NCBI GenBank assembly: GCA_038106885.1
Contig: JAYNFX010000047.1
Span: forward strand, 1-8,605
Source of the DNA: UBA3537 sp038106885
Lineage (GTDB): Bacteria; Bacteroidota; Bacteroidia; Flavobacteriales; Flavobacteriaceae
Length of the DNA: 8,605 bases
Reading direction: 5' to 3'
The position numbers and the translations under genes are program-made. The notes beneath the pieces were generated by a model. The model made no database searches, had not been told where the DNA came from, and worked only from the letters and a program-made list of their open reading frames with translations. The stretch's first letter is position 1, and each line of letters begins with the position of its first letter. Positions 1 through 5,820 of this stretch are shown in pieces.

Positions 1-419
1 CCTTCAAGGATTAAAAAAATAGCCCCAATAAATCCAATAATAACTCCAATAATTTGAAAACTATTGGATTTAATTTTAAAAAATAAATAACCCAATAATA
101 AAGTGTTAAGAGGAACTAATGAATTAAGAACTGAAGCTATTGCACTGTCAACCTCTAACTCAGCGTAAGCAAACAAAAAGGAAGGGAAAAAGCTTCCTAA
201 AAACCCTGATATCGCTAACCATTTCCATTTTTTTTTATTTAACCCTTTTAAACTTTTAAATCCAAAAAGAAAAATAATAATTGAAGATATAACAATCCTA
301 TAACTTCCTAATTGAAGGGGAGTCAGACCAATTAAACCTTTCTTTATTAAAATAAATGAACTTCCCCATATCAAAGATAGAAGTAATAAAAAAATCCATT
401 TTCTAATAATGTTATTCAT
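1..419 (-). CDS. DMT superfamily (EamA-type) transporter, N-terminal part, truncated by window edge
   Basis: Reverse-strand translation from an ATG at 419 gives 139 open codons running off the left edge, so the C-terminal half is missing. It is very hydrophobic, with about five predicted membrane segments near residues 8-26, 38-55, 66-87, 93-114 and 121-138. The first helix contains LIWGSSFILIKKGL, a signature-like start of EamA-domain drug/metabolite transporters, followed by PLQLGSYRI before helix 2 and LNSLVPLNTLLLGYLF in helix 4. Family members usually have about 290-300 residues and ten helices from two EamA repeats; only the first repeat is here. It would sit in the inner membrane and move a small metabolite, but the substrate cannot be read from sequence. 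It diverges from the HMA lipoprotein gene over 98 nt. CAATTTTG (minus strand, 444-437) matches 7 of 8 positions of the Bacteroidota -7 box, too weak to list as a promoter. Confidence 0.88.
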   Translation of the reverse strand, partial: MNNIIRKWIFLLLLSLIWGSSFILIKKGLIGLTPLQLGSYRIVISSIIIFLFGFKSLKGLNKKKWKWLAISGFLGSFFPSFLFAYAELEVDSAIASVLNSLVPLNTLLLGYLFFKIKSNSFQIIGVIIGFIGAIFLILE

Positions 420-478
420 TTAAAAAAATTGAGACACAAAATTGAACTAAATAATATCAATCAATGCCAAAAAAATAT

Positions 479-486
479 TAAATTTG
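479..486 (+). promoter_or_regulatory. Putative Bacteroidota -7 promoter box for the HMA lipoprotein gene
   Basis: TAAATTTG matches the Bacteroidota -7 consensus TAnnTTTG at all fixed positions and would place the transcript start near 490-494, about 25 nt before the TTG start codon at 518. No TTG-containing -33 element lies 19-21 nt upstream, so the call rests on one short box in AT-rich DNA. Confidence 0.35.
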
Positions 487-517
487 AATCACCATTAAAT
501 AATAATCTATTAAAATT

Positions 518-889
518 TTGAAACCTATTTATCTGCTGATTTTGTTTTTGTTTTTTGCTCAAAATTGCAAAGATCCTAAAGCTGAAGTCGTATATATTCA
601 AAATAATGATGTTCACAACATCATTGATGAATCTTTGATGAACAATAAACTTGCAACCGCAACCTTTGAAATTAAAGGAATGACTTGCGAAATGGGCTGT
701 GCTAAAACAATTGAAAAAAAATTATCAAATCTAGATGGTACATCTTTAGCAAAAGTTGACTTCAAAAATGAAACTGCTTCAGTTTTATTTGATTTAAATA
801 AAATTGACAAAGATATTCTTAAATCAACTGTTGAATCTATTGGAGATAAAAAAACTTACAAAGTAGAAAATATAAAAATATCCTTGTAG
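518..889 (+). CDS. Small predicted lipoprotein with a heavy-metal-associated (HMA) domain
   Basis: 123 residues. The start is TTG; an in-frame TAA lies at 503-505 and no ATG occurs before residue 41, so TTG is the only start that keeps the signal peptide. Residues 1-16 are a short hydrophobic signal (Lys2, then LLILFLFFAQN) ending before Cys17, the likely lipidated residue, although AQN-C is a loose lipobox. A linker to about residue 45 leads to a single HMA (ferredoxin-like fold) domain at about 46-120. The metal loop reads GMTCEMGC, with Cys57 and Cys61 separated by three residues instead of the usual two. HMA domains bind soft metals such as Cu(I); a membrane-tethered periplasmic metal-binding or chaperone role is inferred. 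No metal ATPase or metalloregulator gene is adjacent. It converges on pepP with 11 nt between stop codons. The domain call is firm; metal and localisation are less certain. Confidence 0.85.
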   Translation: MKPIYLLILFLFFAQNCKDPKAEVVYIQNNDVHNIIDESLMNNKLATATFEIKGMTCEMGCAKTIEKKLSNLDGTSLAKVDFKNETASVLFDLNKIDKDILKSTVESIGDKKTYKVENIKISL

Positions 890-900
890 TTAATAATAAA

Positions 901-2193
901 TCAGCTATTCATTATTTCTTCAATCTCTTCAATTTCAATTGGTATACTTTTCATTAAGTTAATTGGGGTTCCTGAATTTTTTATTACCACATCATCTTCT
1001 AAACGTATACCTAAATTTTCGTCTGGTATATATATTCCTGGTTCAACAGTGAAAACCATATTAGCAACCATTGGAGTTTTAAGATCACCATAGTCATGAG
1101 TATCTAGTCCCATGTGATGAGAAGTGCCATGCATAAAATACTTCTTATATGCTGGATTTTTATGATCTTGATTTTGAATGTCAGATTTGTCTAGCAATCC
1201 AAGACTTATAAGTTCAGATGTCATCAACTTACCAACTTCAACATGATATTCTTCCCATAAAGTGCCAGGAATCAACATTTTTGATGCTTCATTTTTAACA
1301 TTAAGTACTGCTTGATATACAGATTTTTGACGATCAGTAAAACGACCATTTATTGGAACTGTCCTAGTCATATCACTAGAATAGTTAGCATATTCTGCTC
1401 CAACATCCATCAACAGCATGTCACCATCTTTGCATTGCATATTATTATTGATATAATGTAATACACAAGCATTGTATCCAGAGGCAATTATTGGAGTGTA
1501 AGCAAAGCCTTTAGACCTGTTTCTCAAAAACTCATGGGAATATTCAGCCTCAACATGAAACTCCATAACTCCAGGTTTTAAAAATTTTAAAACTCTCCTG
1601 AAACCTTTTTCTGTAATATCACAAGCTTTTTGAATTAATTCAATCTCCTCAGGCTCTTTGACACCACGAAGTTTCTCCATAATCGGAAAACTGTATTCAA
1701 TTTTGTGCTTAGGGTAATTAGATTTAAGCCAAACCAGAAAACGATCCTCTCTGGTCTGCATCTCAACTGCTTTTCTGTAATGATCGTTATTATTAAAATA
1801 AACTTTATCAACATTAGTCATCAGCTTAGAGAAAATTGTTTCAAACTCATCCAACCAATAAACGGATTGAATTCCAGTTGAACTTTTTGCCTGATCTTTA
1901 TTTAGTTTTGCACCCTCCCAAATGGCAATATGGTCATTTGTTTCTTTTAAAAACAAAATTTCTTTGTGAGCTGGATTATTAGCATTTGGATTTAAAACTA
2001 AAATGCTCTCTTCTTGATCAACTCCACTTAGATAAAAAATATTACGATGCTGATAAAAAGGCAAAGTACTATCTGCTCCAGTACTAAAAATATCATTTGA
2101 ATTAAAAACAGCTATAGAATTTGGAAGCATTTGACTGATAAACTTCGATCTATTTCTTTTAAATAAGTTCGAATCTATGGGTAGGTATTTCAT
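901..2193 (-). CDS. pepP: Xaa-Pro aminopeptidase (aminopeptidase P, M24B family)
   Basis: 430 residues, complete, cytoplasmic, with no signal peptide. It removes an N-terminal residue preceding proline, in peptide turnover. Residues about 1-170 match the aminopeptidase P N-terminal domain (for example FYQHRNIFYLSG near 46-57); about 180-425 form the pita-bread catalytic domain. The five expected dinuclear-metal ligands are visible: Asp263 (LLMDVGAEY), Asp274 (SSDMTRT), His359 (HGTSHHMGLDTHD), Glu384 (TVEPGIY) and Glu399 (GIRLEDD). His246, His355 and His366 correspond to the accessory histidines of E. coli PepP (243, 350, 361). Length agrees with bacterial PepP, and the ATG at 2193 gives a normal N-terminus. 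It diverges from sdhC over 179 nt and converges on the HMA lipoprotein gene. No catalytic residue is missing. The family call is very firm; exact substrate preference is inferred. Confidence 0.96.
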   Translation of the reverse strand: MKYLPIDSNLFKRNRSKFISQMLPNSIAVFNSNDIFSTGADSTLPFYQHRNIFYLSGVDQEESILVLNPNANNPAHKEILFLKETNDHIAIWEGAKLNKDQAKSSTGIQSVYWLDEFETIFSKLMTNVDKVYFNNNDHYRKAVEMQTREDRFLVWLKSNYPKHKIEYSFPIMEKLRGVKEPEEIELIQKACDITEKGFRRVLKFLKPGVMEFHVEAEYSHEFLRNRSKGFAYTPIIASGYNACVLHYINNNMQCKDGDMLLMDVGAEYANYSSDMTRTVPINGRFTDRQKSVYQAVLNVKNEASKMLIPGTLWEEYHVEVGKLMTSELISLGLLDKSDIQNQDHKNPAYKKYFMHGTSHHMGLDTHDYGDLKTPMVANMVFTVEPGIYIPDENLGIRLEDDVVIKNSGTPINLMKSIPIEIEEIEEIMNS

Positions 2194-2207
2194 TTTTTAT
2201 CTTTTAT

Positions 2208-2215
2208 CAAAAGTA
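2208..2215 (-). promoter_or_regulatory. Putative -7 promoter box for pepP
   Basis: On the minus strand the bases read TACTTTTG, a full match to TAnnTTTG. The predicted transcript start would fall near 2204-2200, leaving a leader of only about 7-11 nt before the ATG at 2193. No clear TTG -33 element is found 19-21 nt upstream; a GTTG at 2233-2230 is too close, leaving a 14-nt gap. Confidence 0.4.
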
Positions 2216-2316
2216 GATATTTTAGCTCACAACCTAAAAAATTTAATTTAAAAACAGAAATATGCTAAAAGTTAAATTAAAAAAATTCTAAATATCAAAA
2301 ATTAATGCTTAAACTA

Positions 2317-2348
2317 ATTGCCTAAAAGCTAGTTGTGAACTACCTTTG
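2317..2348 (+). promoter_or_regulatory. Putative promoter of the sdhCAB operon (-33 and -7 elements)
   Basis: ATTG at 2317-2320 and TACCTTTG at 2341-2348 are separated by exactly 20 nt, matching the Bacteroidota arrangement TTTG-N19-21-TAnnTTTG with a complete -7 box and a 3-of-4 -33 box. The transcript would start around 2352-2356, giving a leader of about 17-21 nt before the sdhC ATG at 2373 with no Shine-Dalgarno sequence. Short arms AACTA (2312-2316) and TAGTT (2330-2334) form a weak inverted repeat overlapping the -33 region. This is the best-supported promoter in the window. Confidence 0.6.
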
Positions 2349-2372
2349 CTTTGTTAATTCAATATTCTCTCT

Positions 2373-3056
2373 ATGACCCAGATTCTAAAGTCTTCAATAG
2401 GAAGAAAAATTGCAATGGCATTGTCCGCTTTTTTCTTAATGGTATTTATACTTCAACACTTTACCATTAATATTTTATCTGTATTTGACCCAATACTTTT
2501 TAATGAAATTTCTCATTTTATGGGAACTAATCCTCTGGTACAATTTGTGCTTCAACCAATTTTAATTTTTGGGGTTATTTTTCATTTTCTCATGGGTTTT
2601 GTTTTGGAATACAAAAACAGAGCATCACGACAAATAAGTTATGCTGTTAATAATGGGAATGCAAACTCAACGTGGATGAGTAGAAATATGATTTACAGTG
2701 GTGGATTTATCTTAATTTTTTTAATTATACACTTTATTGATTTTTGGCTACCAGAAATTAACACAAAATACATTATTGGGGACACTAGCGGATTACTTGC
2801 TGACGGAAGCGATTTTCGTTACTTCGAGGAATTAAAACATAAATTTTCTCCTTTATGGCGTGTGTTGCTGTATTGTATTGGATTTGTTTTTCTATCTCTT
2901 CATTTATTACATGGATTTAATTCTGCTTTTCAATCTGTTGGAGCAAATAATAAATATGTAAAAGGATTAAAAAAAATTGGTGTCATATACTCAACTCTAA
3001 TCCCATTTGGATTTATTGTTATAGCTGTTTTTCATTTTTTTAACAATACTCATTAA
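2373..3056 (+). CDS. sdhC: Succinate dehydrogenase cytochrome b subunit (b558-type, dihaem membrane anchor)
   Basis: 227 residues. This is the membrane anchor of succinate:menaquinone oxidoreductase: it holds the SdhAB head at the inner membrane, carries two haem b groups and contains the quinone site. Five hydrophobic segments lie at about residues 13-35, 55-78, 107-126, 160-182 and 203-222, the topology of single-anchor type-B enzymes (four-subunit enzymes have two three-helix anchors). Likely axial haem ligands are His29, His71, His120 and either His177 or His180, one per helix I-IV as in Bacillus subtilis SdhC (28, 70, 113, 155). The N-terminal SSIGRKIAMALSAFFLM and the helix IV HLLHGFNSAFQSVG are typical of bacteroidete SdhC. 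It is first in the operon, with sdhA 11 nt downstream. Helix IV has no acidic residue, which bears on reaction direction. Assignment is firm; the histidine pairing is inferred. Confidence 0.95.
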   Translation: MTQILKSSIGRKIAMALSAFFLMVFILQHFTINILSVFDPILFNEISHFMGTNPLVQFVLQPILIFGVIFHFLMGFVLEYKNRASRQISYAVNNGNANSTWMSRNMIYSGGFILIFLIIHFIDFWLPEINTKYIIGDTSGLLADGSDFRYFEELKHKFSPLWRVLLYCIGFVFLSLHLLHGFNSAFQSVGANNKYVKGLKKIGVIYSTLIPFGFIVIAVFHFFNNTH

Positions 3057-3067
3057 AACTTATTCTT

Positions 3068-5065
3068 ATGGCGTTAAAATCAAATATACCAGAAGGACCA
3101 TTAGCAGATAAGTGGACAAATCATAAAAATAAAATCAATCTTGTCAATCCGGCAAATAAAAGATTAATTGATATTATAGTTGTTGGAACTGGCCTTGCTG
3201 GTGGATCAGCAGCAGCTACATTAGCTGAACTTGGATATAATGTCAAAGCCTTCTGTTTTCAAGATTCCCCAAGACGTGCACATTCAATTGCTGCTCAAGG
3301 AGGAATTAATGCAGCAAAAAACTATCAAGGAGACGGAGATTCAACTTACAGGCTGTTTTATGACACAGTAAAAGGTGGAGATTATCGTTCTAGAGAAGCT
3401 AATGTTTACAGGCTTGCTGAAGTTTCAACAAATATAATAGATCAATGTGTTGCTCAAGGAGTTCCATTTGCAAGAGATTATGGAGGACTTTTAGATAATC
3501 GATCATTTGGTGGAGTTTTAGTTTCAAGAACTTTTTATGCTAAAGGACAGACTGGCCAACAACTCCTTTTAGGAGCTTATTCGGCGATGAACAGGCAGAT
3601 TGGCCGAGGTAAAATAAAAATGTACAATCGGCATGAGATGCTTGATATTGTAATTATTGATGGTAAAGCTCGTGGAATTATAACTCGGAATTTAATTTCT
3701 GGAGAAATTGAACGTCATTCTGCTCATGCAGTTGTTTTAGGAACTGGTGGATATGGAAATGTTTTTTATCTATCCACAAATGCTATGGGAAGCAATGTAA
3801 CAGCTGCATGGAAAGCCCACAAGAGAGGTGCTTATTTTGCCAACCCATGTTACACTCAAATTCATCCTACTTGTATTCCAGTTTCTGGAGACCATCAGTC
3901 TAAATTAACTCTGATGTCTGAATCTCTTAGAAATGATGGACGAATTTGGGTTCCTAAAAAAATTGAAGATGCTAAAGCTATTCAAAATAAAAGTTTAAAA
4001 CCGACATCAATAAAAGAAGAGGATCGCGACTATTTTTTAGAAAGAAGGTATCCAGCATTTGGAAATTTAGTTCCAAGAGATGTTGCCTCTAGAGCAGCTA
4101 AAGAGCGCTGCGACGCTGGATTTGGCGTTAATGCTACTGGCGAGGCAGTCTTTCTTGACTTTGCTTCGGCGATAAAAAGATATGGTAAAGAACAAGCACA
4201 TGTTAAAGGTTTAGATGAAAATGATGAAAATTTAGTTAACACTCTTGGAAAAGAAGTTGTAAAAGGAAAATACGGGAACCTCTTCCAAATGTATGAAAAA
4301 ATTGTTGATGAAAATCCATATGAAACTCCAATGATGATTTACCCCGCAGTACATTACACAATGGGTGGTATATGGGTTGATTATAACCTTCAGACTTCTG
4401 TCCCTGGATTGTATGCTATTGGTGAAGCTAATTTTTCTGACCATGGTGCCAATCGTTTGGGTGCCTCTGCTCTTATGCAAGGTCTAGCTGATGGATATTT
4501 TGTTCTACCATATACAATAGGAAATTATTTATCTGATGATATTAGAACTGGTCCAATTTCGATAGACACAAAAGAATTTGATGAGGCTGAAAAAAATGTC
4601 CGCGAAAAAATTGATTCTTTCATTAATAATAAAGGGGATAAGCCTGTAGATTATTTTCACAAAAAACTTGGTAAAATAATGTGGAATAAATGTGGAATGG
4701 CTAGAAATAAAAAAGATTTAGAATCAGCCATTGAAGAAATATCAGCCCTTAGAAAAGATTTTTACAAAAATGTTTTAGTCCCAGGCTCTGCAGATGAATT
4801 TAATGAAGAGTTGGCTAAAGCAGGTCGTGTAGCAGATTTTTTAGAGCTAGGTGAATTATTTGCAAAGGATGCCTTAGTAAGGGAAGAATCAGCCGGTGGA
4901 CATTTCCGTGAAGAATATCAAACTCCAGAAGGAGAAGCTAAAAGAAGAAAAGAATTTCAATTTGTATCAGCTTGGGAATTTAAAGGTGAACCAAAAGACG
5001 CTGTATTACATAAGGAAGAATTAGTTTACGAGAATATTGAAGTTAAAGAAAGGTCGTATAAATAA
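3068..5065 (+). CDS. sdhA: Succinate dehydrogenase flavoprotein subunit
   Basis: 665 residues, complete. It catalyses succinate to fumarate on the cytoplasmic face in the citric acid cycle, passing electrons from FAD to SdhB. The N-terminal Rossmann motif VVGTGLAGGSAAA (about 38-50) binds FAD. His72 in RRAHSIAAQGG is the covalent FAD attachment residue. Active-site residues expected of the family are visible: His266 (QIHPTCIP), Arg337, the proton-shuttle arginine (LVPRDVASR), His429 (AVHYTMGG) and Arg463 (GANRLGAS). The capping domain lies at about 260-380 and the C-terminal helical and flavoprotein C-terminal domains from about 500. Length exceeds E. coli SdhA (588) and matches type-B flavoproteins of Bacteroidota. 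Translation starts at the ATG 11 nt after sdhC with no Shine-Dalgarno sequence, and sdhB follows 8 nt after the stop. All key residues are intact. Succinate oxidation rather than fumarate reduction is inferred. Confidence 0.98.
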   Translation: MALKSNIPEGPLADKWTNHKNKINLVNPANKRLIDIIVVGTGLAGGSAAATLAELGYNVKAFCFQDSPRRAHSIAAQGGINAAKNYQGDGDSTYRLFYDTVKGGDYRSREANVYRLAEVSTNIIDQCVAQGVPFARDYGGLLDNRSFGGVLVSRTFYAKGQTGQQLLLGAYSAMNRQIGRGKIKMYNRHEMLDIVIIDGKARGIITRNLISGEIERHSAHAVVLGTGGYGNVFYLSTNAMGSNVTAAWKAHKRGAYFANPCYTQIHPTCIPVSGDHQSKLTLMSESLRNDGRIWVPKKIEDAKAIQNKSLKPTSIKEEDRDYFLERRYPAFGNLVPRDVASRAAKERCDAGFGVNATGEAVFLDFASAIKRYGKEQAHVKGLDENDENLVNTLGKEVVKGKYGNLFQMYEKIVDENPYETPMMIYPAVHYTMGGIWVDYNLQTSVPGLYAIGEANFSDHGANRLGASALMQGLADGYFVLPYTIGNYLSDDIRTGPISIDTKEFDEAEKNVREKIDSFINNKGDKPVDYFHKKLGKIMWNKCGMARNKKDLESAIEEISALRKDFYKNVLVPGSADEFNEELAKAGRVADFLELGELFAKDALVREESAGGHFREEYQTPEGEAKRRKEFQFVSAWEFKGEPKDAVLHKEELVYENIEVKERSYK

Positions 5066-5073
5066 TTAATGCT

Positions 5074-5820
5074 ATGAATTTAACATTAAAAATATGGCGT
5101 CAAAAAAACGCTAAAGCAAAAGGAGAAATTGTTGAATATCCTATCAAAGGAATCTCACCCGATATGTCTTTTTTAGAAATGTTAGATGTTCTTAACAGCC
5201 ATCTTATAAGCTCCGGAGAAGAGCCTGTGGCTTTTGATCATGACTGTAGAGAAGGTATTTGCGGTTCATGTTCGTTATATATCAATGGTGAAGCCCATGG
5301 TCCAGACAGAAGGGTTACCACTTGTCAATTACATATGAGAAAATTTAAAGATGGGGACACTATTTTTGTTGAACCTTTTAGAGCAAAATCATTTCCAATT
5401 ATAAAGGATCTAGTTGTTGACCGATCAGCATTTGACCGCATACAACATGCAGGTGGTTTTATTTCTGTAAATACATCTGGAAATACACAAGATGGTAATG
5501 CAATCCCAATCTCTAAACATGCCGCAGATGCAGCAATGGATGCAGCTACTTGTATCGGTTGTGGAGCATGTGTAGCAACTTGTAAAAATTCTTCTGCAAT
5601 GTTATTTGTAGGTGCAAAAGTATCACAATACGCGCTTCTGCCTCAAGGTAAAGTTGAAGCTTCAGATCGAGTCAAAAATATGGTAGCCCAAATGGATTTA
5701 GAGGGATTTGGAAATTGTACTAATACAGGTGCATGTGAGGTTGAATGCCCAAAAGGGATTTCACTTGAAAATATTGCAAGAATGAATAGAGAATTGATCA
5801 AAGCAAATATAAAGAGCTAA
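5074..5820 (+). CDS. sdhB: Succinate dehydrogenase iron-sulfur subunit
   Basis: 248 residues, complete. It carries the three clusters that conduct electrons from SdhA to the quinone site in SdhC. The N-terminal plant-type ferredoxin domain (about 1-110) binds [2Fe-2S] through Cys58, Cys63 and Cys66 (DCREGICGSC) and Cys84 (TTCQL). The C-terminal helical domain has CIGCGACVATC (160-170) plus Cys215, Cys221 and Cys225 (ending CEVECPKG). By family pattern, Cys160, 163, 166 and 225 hold [4Fe-4S], and Cys170, 215 and 221 hold [3Fe-4S]. It is the last gene of the sdhCAB operon, and its stop overlaps the stop of the convergent lipoprotein gene by 4 nt, so any terminator must lie inside that gene. I saw none that is convincing. 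Cluster ligands are complete, so it should be functional. Confidence 0.98.
   Translation: MNLTLKIWRQKNAKAKGEIVEYPIKGISPDMSFLEMLDVLNSHLISSGEEPVAFDHDCREGICGSCSLYINGEAHGPDRRVTTCQLHMRKFKDGDTIFVEPFRAKSFPIIKDLVVDRSAFDRIQHAGGFISVNTSGNTQDGNAIPISKHAADAAMDAATCIGCGACVATCKNSSAMLFVGAKVSQYALLPQGKVEASDRVKNMVAQMDLEGFGNCTNTGACEVECPKGISLENIARMNRELIKANIKS

Noticed and set aside
611..644. GTTCA...TGAAC and CATCATTGATG palindrome-like stretches inside the HMA gene
   Set aside because: Short arms within coding sequence that encodes a normal linker; nothing suggests a regulatory site.
613..810. 65-codon minus-strand open frame opposite the HMA gene
   Set aside because: Antisense to the HMA domain coding region and without features of its own.
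892..916. AATAAT/ATTATT inverted repeat across the HMA/pepP convergent junction
   Set aside because: Six AT-only pairs with a 13-nt loop would not be stable and there is no clean T tract; AT-rich chance is the simplest reading.
2227..2339. TCACA and TGTGA half-sites resembling a CRP-type palindrome
   Set aside because: They are over 100 bp apart and in TCACA...TGTGA order, not the TGTGA-N6-TCACA arrangement.
4030..4480. Two minus-strand open frames of 70 and 82 codons opposite sdhA
   Set aside because: Fully inside the conserved flavoprotein gene on the opposite strand, with no motif, no start signal and no independent support.
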